A DNA stretch of 64,000 nt from Siphlonurus alternatus (GCA_949825025.1 OX463778.1:32309969-32373968), one strand, 5' to 3'; positions 39,001 to 50,429 are shown, counted from the stretch's first letter. Made by a program: numbers and translations. Notes: generated by a model from the sequence alone, not told the origin.

Positions 39001-42000
39001 GTAGAGGAATTTTTTGCTAGCGAAGTGGAAAATCAATACATGCATACCATCAGCTTATAATATTAAAGGGGTACCAAAGTGAATACTTTTTTTACATGTT
39101 CGGGCAGCTACGAATTATATTAATATCCCTGTGGCTCAATATTTACGTACGACACCTAGTTATTTTACAATTAATTATTTAGTTTGAAAAGTGAGTTTGA
39201 AAACCGTTGGTTGATTCAAGCATGCCCGCGGCCGCAGCGGTCGGTGATACGACAAGAAGGGGGCGGGAGGAGGTTCCCCCGATTCGCGGGAGATTCTCGT
39301 CTTATCAGCGGCTATTGCTGGAGCGCACCAACTTGAATTGACCAACGGTTATCAAACTCACTTTTCAAACTAAATAATTAATTGTAAAATAACTAGGCAT
39401 TGTACGGAAATATTGAGCCACAGGGATATCAGAATAATTCGTAGCTGCCCGAACATATAAAAAAAGTATTCACTTTGGTACCCCTTTAAATACACCTGTC
39501 ATACATAGTCGGACAATATCTTGATCTTTTTACTATCAGAACTTCCCATTCAATTAGAGAGTTCACACAGGCATGTATGCATATATGCATACACTCCATT
39601 CAGATAAAAATTTCAGATCCGGCTACACTTAAACAAGGCCGGATCGGACGTTTTTATTTGAATGGAGTGTACATACCATATGTACCATATTAAGGGCATT
39701 GGGTGTAACACCGGTAGTTGGCAACACTGACGTATCTTCACCATGTTAATTTTTTATCATTGCTCCTCGGAGTAATTTTTATGCTAGAGCTAAGCTGATA
39801 GCTGTAGTATCAAGATAATTAGTAGCCCAAGTGCACAATTTGGCTAAATAAAGCCTCATTTAAAGAAAAGTATTTTTTTATGTTTTAGAAAAATGCATGT
39901 AAATTTAAAAAATTACTAAAAAATACCTTTCTTTAAATCAGGCTTTATTTAGCCAAATTGTGCACTTGGGCTACTAATTATCTTGATACTACAGCAATCA
40001 GCTTAGCTCTAGCATAAAAATTACTCCGAGGAGCAATGATCAAAAGTTAACATGGTGAAGATACGTCAGTGTTGCCAACTACCGGTGCTACACCCAATGC
40101 CCTTAAGGCAGATTCACATGGCAATTTTTATCATACGACACAAAATAAATAATGTGTACTTGCTGTAACATCCATTGGCGGCCATATTTGGCGATTTGCT
40201 CGCTGCATAGGATTTCACAGCTTTTGAGTCAAAACTGCAACACATCGCAGTTTTCGTTATAATTTTTATTGGAACATTTGGGTTGTACGTACCTAGACCA
40301 ACATTGATTAATGATGAATACTATTACTATAATATTATGTACCGGGTGATAAATAAATTCATACATTTGGTGCTAACAGTAGCTTTTATTTATTCTAAAA
40401 CTGTTGTTGACATTAAAGGTGAACTGAAGGGATTGCTTTTTTTTCCCCTTTAGGGAACCTTATATTACCTATCCCATCCATCTGCACTAATTTTTTCATG
40501 GCAGATACTTATTGTGTCGCCGATCGCCGCTCCCTCGGCAGTTTCCGCGGTCGCTCGTGTGTTTTTTCACGGCGGCGAGTTTTAAGTCAACCAACCGTCG
40601 CTGATACGTCACAACTTCACTTTTTCACCAATTGTCCTACAGCAGCACAATAAGTATCTGCCATGAAAAAATTAGTGCAGATGGATGGGATAGGTAATAT
40701 AAGGTTCCCTAATGGAAAAAAAAAGCAATCCCTTCAGTTCACCTTTAAGTAGATTAGGCTAGCTTAACCCACAAATTCCTGAACTTCGGAAGTCTTGCCT
40801 ACATTTGAATAGTGCTTGAATGATTTTCCCTTTTTTGTTCAAGTTTTTATTCTTTTAAGTTGAGCAGCAGCAAATAATGGAATTTCTAATGGAAGCCTAT
40901 TTGTTATTTTACATGTACTTGATGTAAGATTTAAAAAGAAGCAATTTAGAGTTTCAGACACCTATCTGTTGTGTATTACATACATTTAAAATAATGGGGG
41001 AGTTTATTTTATATTTTAGCTTAAAACTACGTTGTGATACTTGTTTTCCAAACGGTAACCATAAATTGAGCGCAAAGAAATACACTTGCAACTTGGTATG
41101 ATGATCATCAATCATAGGAAATGCCGTCTGATCGTTACATGACGTCACATTGTCTTCTGACCAAGTTGTTAGGGTATAAAATAAAAAAAGGCTTGAATTT
41201 TTCTCCCCTCATCAGATGTTTGGCTTCAATCTAGAGTTCAGAGTATGACAGATGCTAGAGAGTGGGGAAAAAAAAATAATACATTATAATAATTTAAAAA
41301 AATCATGGAGCAGTAAAAAAAAAAAAAAAAAAACGGGAAGTTAAATTTCAGTCATATTGAGACCAGCACTCTACAACAGGGTTAATTTGCGGAGGGGGGA
41401 AATAAAAATTATCAATGATTTGATGCAATGCAACTGAAACCTTCTTTGACTTAACTCCAACTGATCCCTTTTCCTCCCCTCTGTGCTCATTTGACTGACT
41501 AAGTGTGTTCTTTTCAGGCCCTGGTGGACGGCCCTGAGAGTGGAGTTCCCCGCACAGCAGTGCGCTTCAAGCAGCTGCATCTCACCAAGTTCCGTATGAG
41601 CCTGCCCTTCACTGCCTCCACACGTGTTGTGCGCAAGAGCTGGAAAGGAGAAAAGATTGCTGAGAAGTGGGCTGACAGTCAGTGGTCAAAGAAAATTGAA
41701 GCGAGGAACAGGGTAAGCATGTGAAGCTTTAGTGTGCCGACAAGGATATTTAAAAGAGTAGCTATAAAATTATGTGAAAAAACACTGCATTACAAAACAG
41801 TGTATTATTTGTATTGTTATTTTCAATTCCCTTACTTTTGAATAAATTAAATGGGCTAGAAATAGCTCACTCGCTTTTCCTTTTTGCTTTTCCCTTGGAA
41901 AAAGCACGAGTCTTAGTGGCCATCATGAAATTTATATTAAGGCCCTTATGGATGGCGTCAGTCGGCCTAGACTGTCTGAAGCTTGGTGCCATAGAGTCTG

Positions 42001-43443
42001 GCATAAACTTTGACTTGTTAATCTTGTTATACTGTGTGTTTGGAAGAATGTCTCATCAGCAGCAGGCAACCTGTTGTATTGTGTCGGAGAGCTAAGAGCC
42101 AGTCAGTTCAATAAAGAGGCTCACAGATTTTTTGTCTCTTGGAAGCATTGCAATATTTCTGTAATAAGTTTCAATTAATATGAAATTTAGAAGTATTTTA
42201 TGCCCGTCAGTTTAGACATCAGCACGACATTTACCAAGCCTAATTCAAAAGACAGACCTTCGTTAATTAATTTCATTTAATGATTGTTGTGCAACCAGCT
42301 CTTTGGTGTAGTGGTTAGTACACTTGGCTTTCGTCTAAGAGGTCCCCGGTTCAAATCCCGAACGCGGCAGACTTTTCATGACTTGGGATGAGTGTGACTG
42401 GCTACTAGATGAAAGAGTTGGTAGGAGGAAGGCAGCATACAACTGTCTATACTCCGCTGGGGTGATTAAGACTGCGGAATGTTGTGCAAACAACATACGT
42501 GCCCCACTGAGAAACGGTACTTAACGTCTGGCGTGCAGACTGGGTATTAGGAGCCCCAGAGAGCACTGTGAACAATGTTGAAAAACAAGTTCCGTCATTG
42601 GTAACCAACCAACCATTTAATGATTGTGTTATCGTTCAGTTTAATAAGCAAATGTAGTTGGTGTTCATGACTATCCTCTATATCCTGACCCTGTTATTGG
42701 CATAAATCTTTCCATTTTTGACATTTCACAACTTGGGATGATGATCCTCCATATAGGAATTGCCATCTGATCGTTACATGACATTACTTTATATCCTGAC
42801 CAAGTTGTGATTTAACCCAATAGAATCCTTGTCATTTTCTGGAAAAAGCAAATGAAGTATTACAAATTGTAGTTGTACTGTTACCTGTATTTATTTATTA
42901 TGTATTTTTCCCCCCTAAATAATGAATGAACTGAATATTTGTTTTGGTGACATAACATTACTGTCAAAATCACATTAAATCCTGTGCTGGTATTCATTTT
43001 GAAAGCAATAATGCTAGAGGCTTTTATATCACAAGGACTGAGGCACCACCAGCAAAATATCTTCTCTCAAACTTTCTATTGGTGGGAGCTGAGGGTTCAA
43101 TACTGCATTTGTTTTGTCTCAGAACGTACTGTTGTAATCGTAGATTAATAATCTTGGTCATAATTGTTTGCATTTGCTCACTGAGACATGTCTCGTGTTG
43201 CAGAGGTCACAGCTGACTGACTACGAGAGGTTCAAGCTGGGCAAGGCTCGCCAGACCCGCAACAAGATCATCACCCGGGTCTACCAGAAGCTAAAGACCA
43301 AGGCTGCCCGTGCTGGCCGCACTTACCCTGCCAAGAAGCGCTCCAAGAAGACCAGCAAGCCTGGCAACAAGAAACCAGCACCCAAGGGCAAGACAGCAAA
43401 GCCCGCAGCGAAGCCAGCAGCAAAGCCTGCAGAGAAGAAGTGA
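36093..43443 (+). CDS. RPL14: 60S ribosomal protein L14 (eL14)
   Basis: Four exons: 36093-36095, 36354-36455, 41518-41712, 43204-43443, giving 540 nt and 179 aa. The first coding exon is only the ATG, directly followed by GTAAGT, an arrangement common in ribosomal protein genes. [18 protein letters not shown] is the KOW-like start; [14 protein letters not shown] and [10 protein letters not shown] are conserved eL14 blocks. The C-terminus is the usual Lys/Ala/Pro-rich tail ([12 protein letters not shown]). It is a structural component of the cytosolic large subunit. Intron 2 is about 5 kb, swollen by foldback transposons, and introns 2 and 3 carry snoRNAs. AATAAA lies at 43463, 20 nt after the stop. 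Confidence 0.97.
36840..37575. mobile_element. Foldback element with tandem G3T8 terminal units
   Basis: In RPL14 intron 2. The inverted arms (36840 to about 37010 and about 37402 to 37575) begin with several tandem units of the form CGGAAAAAAAACCCT, then AAGGAGCAGCCCCAAGGAGC, then GCGGTAGCGAGGTTTCACGG. The centre of about 390 bp is unique and AT-rich. No target duplication was identified. Confidence 0.75.
37590..37975. mobile_element. Palindromic element in RPL14 intron 2
   Basis: The arms carry CTTATAGGCAAAAAAAA, GTTATTTTCATGGAA and GGTATTGCAGTTGTTATTTT motifs in inverted orientation around a poly-A/T centre. Related to the repeat at 35390. Confidence 0.6.
38070..38130. repeat. Second copy of the GGTTAACAATAAAACCA repeat
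   Basis: Matches the copy at 7740 in an ACTR3 intron: TGAATTTTAA, GGCCG, GGTTAACAATAAAACCA, GGCC. The following 400 bp to about 38560 may belong to the same element but has no recognisable coding. Confidence 0.4.
39063..39489. mobile_element. TTAA palindromic MITE, family E
   Basis: 427 bp, TTAA on both ends, termini TTAAAGGGGTACCAAAGTGA and the reverse complement. The centre has a GC-rich patch (GCCCGCGGCCGCAGC). In RPL14 intron 2. Confidence 0.85.
39590..39671. repeat. Short palindrome
   Basis: TACACTCCATTCA pairs with a reverse-complementary end TGAATGGAGTGTA, with interior arms ATCCGGC/GCCGGAT. Lies between families E and F. Confidence 0.6.
39690..40106. mobile_element. TTAA palindromic MITE, family F
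   Basis: 417 bp, TTAA on both ends, termini TTAAGGGCATTGGGTGTA and the reverse complement. The arms are nearly perfect over about 190 bp, so it is probably young. In RPL14 intron 2. Confidence 0.87.
40413..40748. mobile_element. TTAA palindromic MITE, family G
   Basis: 336 bp, TTAA on both ends, termini TTAAAGGTGAACTGAAGGGA and the reverse complement. The centre is GC-rich (GCCGATCGCCGC). In RPL14 intron 2. Confidence 0.86.
41089..41168 (+). ncRNA. C/D-box snoRNA in RPL14 intron 2 (paralogue 1)
   Basis: Terminal stem CAACTTGG (41089) / CCAAGTTG (41161-41168), C box ATGATGA (41098-41104), D' box CTGA (41128-41131), C'-like ATGACGT, and D box CTGA (41157-41160). The element before D' (TAGGAAATGCCGT) is nearly identical in the second snoRNA, while the one before D is not, so the D' guide is probably the functional one. 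The rule for box C/D guides predicts 2'-O-methylation of the target base paired to the fifth nucleotide upstream of D'. The target RNA was not identified. It sits about 350 nt upstream of the exon 3 acceptor. Confidence 0.82.
41518..41712 (+). CDS. RPL14: RPL14 coding exon 3
   Basis: Sixty-five codons in phase 0 at both ends, flanked by TTTTCAG and GTAAGC. Listed separately because it lies 5 kb from exon 2. Confidence 0.95.
42274..42627 (+). mobile_element. Complete tRNA-Glu-derived SINE with target duplication
   Basis: The element 42288-42613 is flanked by a 14-bp direct repeat CATTTAATGATTGT (42274-42287 and 42614-42627). The head contains a box A-like TGGTGTAGTGGTTAG and box B GGTTCAAATCC, as in an RNA polymerase III promoter. 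The anticodon arm CTTGG-CTTTCGT-CTAAG carries TTC, pointing to tRNA-Glu. The acceptor stem does not pair, so this is not a working tRNA gene. The body contains the blocks shared with 6955-7085 and the tail ends in an ACCAACC repeat. Confidence 0.87.
42726..42810 (+). ncRNA. C/D-box snoRNA in RPL14 intron 3 (paralogue 2)
   Basis: An 11-bp terminal stem TCACAACTTGG (42726-42736) / CCAAGTTGTGA (42800-42810), C box ATGATGA (42738-42744), D' CTGA (42767-42770), and D CTGA (42796-42799). It shares ATAGGAA-TGCC-TCTGATCGTTACATGAC with the intron 2 snoRNA but differs around the D guide. Same strand as the host gene and about 390 nt upstream of the exon 4 acceptor, so it should be processed from spliced introns. 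Confidence 0.84.
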
Positions 43444-43462
43444 TTATGTATAATGGACAAAA

Positions 43463-43468
43463 AATAAA
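43463..43468 (+). terminator. RPL14 polyadenylation signal
   Basis: AATAAA 20 nt after the stop codon, followed by a GT/T-rich stretch. Confidence 0.6.
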
Positions 43469-43725
43469 AAGTGTTACGCTCTCACTTTTAAAAAAATGTA
43501 TTTCATTGTTTATAACGTCCCTTCAAAACTTAAACTGGAAAATTATTTATTGTTTACATGCAGTTGATGGTATGAAAATCTGTAGGTGTTGTTTAGGTTT
43601 AGACACTTTGAGTTGTTCTATTATTTAGAAATTAACGCTTTGTGCTAGATTATCTGTCAAAATATTTATACATTGCTGATTGCTTGAAAATTTGAATTAA
43701 TTCAATGAATTTTACTATGGTTAAG

Positions 43726-43850
43726 GGGAAGCCCAATGTTAAAAAAAAAAAATCCATCACATGAAAAGTATGAACAAAATTTAAAATGTTCTCCTCTACA
43801 TCCCCTATCAGGAGCTAAAATATCAGGTGTACAAAAATTGGCTCGAATTT
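43726..43850. mobile_element. Solitary arm of family A MITE
   Basis: GGTTAAGGGGAAGCCCAATG, then ATGTTCTCCTCTACATCCCC and AAATATCAGGTGTAC follow the family A left arm, but no right arm is present, so the element lost half its length. Confidence 0.65.
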
Positions 43851-44192
43851 CTCTTATCCTGTCGTTTGATCTGAAAGTTCTCATCTGCTCCTATTTGCTT
43901 CCCCTGCTTATTATTGAATAGTGCTGCTAATATCCCGGGAACATGATTGGTCAATTTTCTGGCTATATTATAGTCTCAAGATTTATGGCTTTGTAACATA
44001 CAATTATATCGCAAGAAAGAAGGCACCTAATAATATATATTTATTTTTTATGTCATCTGCATATTAATATATTATTCTGCCACCCTCATTATCAAACATG
44101 CATTAGAACCATTAAAACCAATGAGTGTTAGATCTATCCCTGGATAAAGTCGTCACAGCGTTCACCACAATCGTGCCTTACATAATTAGTAA

Positions 44193-44906
44193 TTAAGGGT
44201 AAGGTAACGCCACCAATGTTAAAAAAAATCCCTCTCACAAAAATTCTGAAAAAAATTCAAAATGTTCTCCTCTACACCCCCTATCAGTAGCTAAAATATC
44301 AGGTATACAAATACGATCTAGTTTTTGAGTTATGAATTTTTTAAGTTGACCAATTTAACATGGGAGTTTCATTTCTCCATGTTAAGGGTAAGGTAACGCC
44401 ACCAATGTTAAAAAAAATCCCTCTCACAAAAATTCTGAAAAAAATTTAAAATGTTCTCCTCTACACCCCCTATCAGTAGCTTAAATATCAGGTATACAAA
44501 TACGATCTAGTTTTTGAGTTATGAATTTTTAAAGTTGACCAATTTAACATGGGAGTTTCATTTCTCCATATGTTAAAGTAGTCAACTTTAAAAATTTATA
44601 ACTCAAAAACTAGATCGTATTTGTATACCTGATATTTTAGGTACTGATAGGGGGTATAGAGGAGAACATTTTAAATTTTTTTCAGAATTTTTGTGAGAGG
44701 GATTTTTTTTAACATTGGTGGCGTTACCTTACCCTTAAAGTAGTCAACGGGTACTTTAAAAATTCATAACTCAAAAACTAGATCGTATTTGTATACCTGA
44801 TATTTTAGGTACTGATAGGGGGTATAGAGGAGAACATTTTAAATTTTTTTCAGAATTTTTGTGAGAGGGATTTTTTTTAACATTGGTGTCGTTACCTTAC
44901 CCTTAA
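44193..44906. mobile_element. Family A MITE interrupted by a nested family A copy
   Basis: The outer copy comprises 44193-44381 and 44739-44906. It is split at its centre, at CTCCATG-TTAA-AGTAGTCAAC, by the inner copy 44382-44738, with TTAA present on both sides. The uninterrupted sequence CTCCATGTTAAAGTAGTCAA exists in the copy at 51294. This shows insertion into TTAA with duplication of those four bases. Confidence 0.9.
44382..44738. mobile_element. Inner (nested) family A MITE
   Basis: About 357 bp, TTAA to TTAA, intact arms; the youngest insertion of this cluster. Confidence 0.9.
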
Positions 44907-45059
44907 TACTTAATTCTTATCTGCAAGAACTGATAAATCTGATGAAAAAAAGAAAAAAGTCTTTTGAAAGTTGTGTAAAATAACGTGTACCAAATAGTTG
45001 TTTATACTGTCTGTAGAGTGCAGCATCTGTCACGTCAACGTAAACATTACGGAACTTTG

Positions 45060-45067
45060 TGACGTCA
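45060..45067. promoter_or_regulatory. CRE-like palindrome upstream of DNAJC22
   Basis: TGACGTCA, a perfect ATF/CREB-type site, about 150 bp upstream of the DNAJC22 ATG; a related CACGTCAA lies about 30 bp before it. Function is inferred. Confidence 0.4.
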
Positions 45068-45211
45068 TGATGTCATTAACCTTGACCGCTGTCAAATACA
45101 ACATTCAAGCACGTCAGGTGGTTGTGATTTCATGGATACTGTAGTGTGAAAATATGCTTTTCTTTTGACAATTTTTAGTGCTTCCTAACACAGATAGTGT
45201 AATCAAACATA

Positions 45212-48200
45212 ATGGCTCAAAAAAGCGTGTTTCTGACGTATGTTATATGGTTATTTGGAGGAATATTCGGTCTACATCATATTTATCTCGGGCGAGATTT
45301 GCATGCATTTTTATGCTGGTCTACTCTTGGAGGTTACATTGGAATAGGTTGGTTACGTGACTTTATAAGGATACCATCGTATGTAGCTGATGCAAATGAA
45401 GACCCTAAATTTATTAAGGAATTTGTGGAGCAACTGAAAGCAAATGAAAAGGTAAAATAGTACAAAATTTACCGCCGGCATGCATTATGCATATATAAAA
45501 GTACGTGTATAATATGTATGCATCATATATAACACTATTATTATAATTAAATTAGTTTTATTTTTTATGATATACCGGTACAAATATTATGAACAGGCGG
45601 CAGAGGGGGGGGGACTAGGATAGGAAGCTGCCCCCCCCCCCCGAAATATTGGATTTAGCATGGGCATTGGACAATTTAGACATTTCCCCCACTCCAATTT
45701 TTTTAACCAGCCTTATGGAGGTAGCCCCCCTCCCCCTCTCCCCCAATTTTTTTTTTCTGGATCCGCGCCTGAGCAGGCCAGCAGGCTTGGACTGGGCCAT
45801 ATTATGAGATTAAAGATTAAATAGCAGTGTGTACACATATTACATGCATACACCACTGCTTGCGGCTATTGTGGGTATTCCACCACGGTGGCTCGCTTGC
45901 TTGCAGCTGACTCTCTCAGCCCCTCCCTGAACTCACCAACACTCCTAGCATCCACAAGCCCAGAGTCCAACAAATTCCACTCCCTCACTGTTCTTCTCAA
46001 AAATGAATACTTGCCCACATCATTTTTGCTTCTCCTATACTGTACTCCAACTTCCAATCATGGTCCCTCCTACCTTTATAACGCCCTTCCTCAGTACGAT
46101 CGCTAAGCTCCTCCCAGTCCTTTTGGTTCCTATAGTTATTTTATACATTGTTGTCAGTCTACTTTGCTTCCTCCTTTCCTCCAGATCCTCCCATCCCAGT
46201 TGCTCTATCATTTTGGTCACACTCTCTCTTCCCTTATAAATTTTGCTTTTATCACAGCTAGGTAAAGCTCCAGTTCCCCTTTTTTAGAACCCTTCTTGCT
46301 GCTCGTCTTTGTATCTTTTCCATCTCTTTCTTTCCTTTTGCTCTATACGGGTCCCACGCATTACATCCATATTCCATTATTGGTCTAATCAGAGACTTGT
46401 ATGCTTTTTCTCTTACTGTCCTGTCTGCCCCCTTAAGATTTCTCATTACAAACTCAAGATTGGGTCAAGGTTCCCTATCTGGCCCCTCCAATTTTTTCAC
46501 CCACAAAGCATACAAATAGTGGACTCAGGCCCCTTTCTAGAGGTGGCCGCTGCTGCCTATAAATATAGTATACAGTATAACTATATAATTATGTATATAT
46601 TATAAATATAATACAATATAGCTTATACGTAACTGTGATTTATTATATATATGTCATATTATATTAATTAAATGTCTTGGAGTGATTGGCCTTTCTCTTC
46701 CTGCAGAGTCCGACCCTGATATTTATTTATGCTACAGGCATAATATTTGTATATCATGATATACTGCAATGTGTATGCATCATATACTGTAATAGTTACA
46801 TGTACTGAATTTACTTCACTGTATTTTTTTTCTAGCCTCCTTTCTCCGGTATTCGATTCATGAGCATGGTCATCGTGTCTTATATTTGGGCTTCTGTCTT
46901 TATGATGGCTGTACCAGAAGACGAGGTTTTGGGAATCAACATGAGGTGGTTGATTTATCTCTCTCCAGTTGCATGTGCAATGGGTAAGTTAAAAAGAAAC
47001 ATTGGTCCAATTTGACCGAATTCAGTAAAATTCCTTGGTGACCTGCAAATTTTATAACATGCCTGACGTATAATAATCATGTATTATAGTGAGGCTCATA
47101 TGCATAACCAACTCATTATTTTTAATATATTTTTTTTGTCCACATATGGCTACATGATTTATATACACTAGCTGTAATTCTTCTGGAGCTGCATCCAGTC
47201 CTTAAAAAGTCATGCAGTGCATATAACTTTTTACAATGTTCTGTTTAAAAAAAAAAAAATGAATTCTTAAAAAGTCAAAAACACAACTTCAAAGGAGAAT
47301 TTACTTGCAGGTGTTTGGGCGGTGGGTAATGTTGGTCGGGAGCAGGGAAGCATCTGGTGGCCACTTCTCGTAGCAGTGGCCACAATTCCAGTGCTCTGGT
47401 TCTGGGACGACTCAACATGGTTCACAGCTATGACTTTCTGCTCCTCCTATGCTTTTGATGCCAAGGCCAAGCAGTGGCGCAGAACTCCTCGTGTCAAGAA
47501 GCCAGCATGGAAGTAAGGATTGTGTGGTGGTACTCTCCGAAATTACCTAGAGAGGATAGAAGTTTAGTTTGTAGCTAAGCCTCATTTGTAGTTAGCTCTT
47601 GTTAAGTTTATTCCTAAGTTTCTCCTTCAGCCTTTTAAAGAATATTATTATAAATAAATATCAAACATGTATTTGTTACAAAATTCGTGTTACAAAACTG
47701 ACATGAATGCATTGAAAAGGATTACCTGATTCTAGTTGATAAAAGCCTCTTCCTTATAATCTAACCTTGTAATCTTTATATCCTTTAGAGTGCATATATT
47801 ATGGGTTCCAGCCTTTCTCGACTGTCCTTCACATCCCTTTTTATAGGTTCTACTCCTAAACAAGTTAGACATACAGGAAAATCATATTAAAAAAAATATT
47901 TATTAAAAAAAAAAATCCTATGTTTTTTGTTGATTTGGCTGAGCTAATCGTGTGATGTTCTACAGGCGAGCAGTGGTGCTGGGAGTGTGCGTAGTGCTGT
48001 ACCTTTCCCTCTTCTCGAGCTATCTCTACTTCAACGCCCGACTGACAGACAGTGAGGGAGAGGAGATCAAGTTCCAAGATGCGCTACACCATTTCTTCAC
48101 TTCCCCGTGGTGGGTGGACCTGAAGCAGTCTCTGCAAGACACCTGGACCTATGCACAGCACCACGGCTGGCTCGAGGTCTGGAAACAGATCATAGACCTC

Positions 48201-48890
48201 TCGGATCCCCACGGAGAAATTAATGCACATAAGGTGAGACAACATGGGGTGGGGGGGGGGGGGGGGATTAAAATGCTCAGTGATAGATTCTGTAGCATAA
48301 TATAATTATAAGTATTATAAATTACTGTATCAGTATTATAATTATATTTATTAAAGTCTGAAATTCTATTGGATTATTGTATTAAAACATAATAAACCAA
48401 TTGTTAAAACTTTATTTAATTCCTGCTGCTTCTTGAATCAGGAAGTACAGTATTAAGTTCCTTGTTAGATTAAAACCAGACAAAACAAGTTAATCATTTT
48501 AACATTAAAGTCAAATGATTATTAAACAAAAATTTATTCTCCGTCCCACTTCCTTTTTGCTGTGACTGATGAAAATCTTACACTGATGATAAAACTACAT
48601 TAATTAAATAAATAAAACTGCACCTCATATGCATATTTGTGAGAAATTTTGTTGCTTGACTTGCATCCTGTTGCCTGCAGATCCTGGGAGTTAGCCAGAC
48701 TGCAACCCAGTCGGAGATTACGTCTCGTTGGCGGGCACTCTCTCGAGAGTTCCACCCTGACAAGGTCAAGGACGAATTGGGACGTGCCAAGGCGCAGGAA
48801 CGTTTCATGGAGATCCAGCAGGCCTACGAGGTGCTCTCAAAAATGCGCTCCAAGAGGACCTCTCGCAACAAAAAGTCCATGCCTGAGTGA
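45212..48890 (+). CDS. DNAJC22: DnaJ homolog subfamily C member 22 (wurst)
   Basis: Five exons: 45212-45451, 46836-46983, 47311-47512, 47966-48233, 48681-48890; 1,068 nt, 355 aa. The N-terminus has a TM2-like domain (GGIFGLHHIYLGRD), followed by several hydrophobic segments (for example YIWASVFMMAVP and VVLGVCVVLYLSLF), so it is a multi-pass membrane protein. The C-terminal J domain starts near residue 285, with the HPD motif at 311-313 (REFHPDK), facing the cytosol if it can stimulate Hsc70. The Drosophila homologue wurst promotes clathrin-mediated endocytosis in tracheal airway clearance. Domain order and length match the family (human about 341 aa). AATAAA occurs near 49066. Confidence 0.96.
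45866..46450 (-). mobile_element. LINE reverse transcriptase C-terminal fragment
   Basis: In DNAJC22 intron 1 on the opposite strand. Pieces in different frames follow the order of a non-LTR RT tail: SLIRPIMEYGCNAWDPYR with KIQRRAARRVL (46446-46258), then LGWEDLEERRKQSRL with MYKI (46220-46035), then RTVREWNLLDSGLVDARSV (46057-45866). Frameshifts separate the pieces, so it is a dead 5'-truncated copy. Confidence 0.85.
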
Positions 48891-50429
48891 GCCTGCCCCC
48901 TGACTGATCTGATGCTGTGATATTCTACACGGAAACTGACGTCTCTCATCACAAAATCCACAGTCTGTCTCATGTTTATTTTAATAACGGGGAAAATGAA
49001 ATTTCTAATTTAATAATTTTTCCAATTAATGAGAAAAAAAATATTTCAAGTAAGACAAAGTTTTAAATAAATACGACTCAATTGAGTCATATGAAAATAA
49101 GTATGAATACGTGAATAGTGTTCATAAATAGTGTCAACCTTTGTGTTTTTGATTGCATTTAATTTTTATCAAATTTATAATATATATAATATACATTTAG
49201 GTGTATATGGTTTACTCTTTTTTTAAAAAAAAATTGGTAATGAACTTAAAAGTATTAAAAGAGAACAAAAATTTTAACACAGCTTCATGTATGAGCTAAG
49301 AAATTATTAGGGTTACAATAAATTGTCATGTATCATAGAAGGTGGTATAGTTTTAATGTTCTAGGTAATGTAATTTGTTAATTAATTATAATTATTACTA
49401 CATCTTTTAACATTCCATGGCATTCTTGAAGCATTCCATTCAAACCTGTTGCAAGGGTATAATTGGGCGTGACTCACAAAGAGAATTATCCAGTTTTCTT
49501 ACTAACCACTTTTAGTGCCATTGAATTAGGCTGACGCTAACCGTGGTTAGTGGGTTTCTGGATAATACTTTCGTAAATCACCCTCAATGTTTTTTCAAGT
49601 TATTCAAGTTGTGCCAACTTAATCAGAGGCACAGATATTTGTGTTATAGTTTACGACAAGATGCTTGGCATTGTTTAAAAAAAAAATATTAATAATAATA
49701 TTAATATGTAATGAACTTGACCATAAAAAACAAATAGGACTGAAACAAATTTAATGTTGTATGAAAAAATAGCTCAAATTGTTATACATCACGGACAAAA
49801 AGTATTTCTTATTCCATTTACTGTTTTTTATAGTATATATTATACATAATTGTTAATTTTCATAGTTTTTTTCTAAAGTTTATTACTAACTGGTAAGTGA
49901 GCCTAGTTAACAATTTAATTATTTATTTCTGTGTGTACTTACTGGGATTAACTAAATTATTTATAGGGAAAAAAGTGTACACAACTTTTTAGCCTTGTTG
50001 AAATTATGATGCAATAATATCTCTATTTTGACTGTTATCAACAACTTATATGTTTTTGCTATTGCATCTAAATGAGTAGGGTAAACAAATTTGTATTTAT
50101 TTAAACTTTTTTTAGACGCATTTTTTTTACCTTTATCTCCTCATTTTTATTATTATTATTATTATTTTTTAGATATAAATTTCTTGTGCAGGATGGTGTT
50201 TGTAGCTTTTGTAGTGTCATAAAAAAAGGAAGGTGGTGCCCTTCAAAAAGGGTTTTGATATAAAAGTGGAGGGAAGATTTTCACCCCTTCATTTTGCTCT
50301 GTTGTTCTAAATTCAGCAGAAGGTTGATTGCAATCTCAAAATTTTCCAGTGATTTTTGAAAGTAGAGCCTCTATACCCCAAATTACAGCTCCATTTTGGG
50401 GAATGATAAAATCCCAAAGTCTCTGCCTA
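48891..50429. other. Intergenic region after DNAJC22
   Basis: Very AT-rich. Contains the DNAJC22 3' UTR signal near 49066. No other feature recognised. Confidence 0.4.

Noticed and set aside
42293..42370. tRNA gene
   Set aside because: Boxes A and B are present but the acceptor stem does not pair; it is the head of a SINE with target duplication.
45783..46718. Possible second hAT element (CAGGCTTGGACTGGGCC ... GAGTCCGACCCTG)
   Set aside because: Ends resemble hAT termini but no 8-bp duplication is visible and the interior contains a LINE fragment; evidence too weak to annotate.
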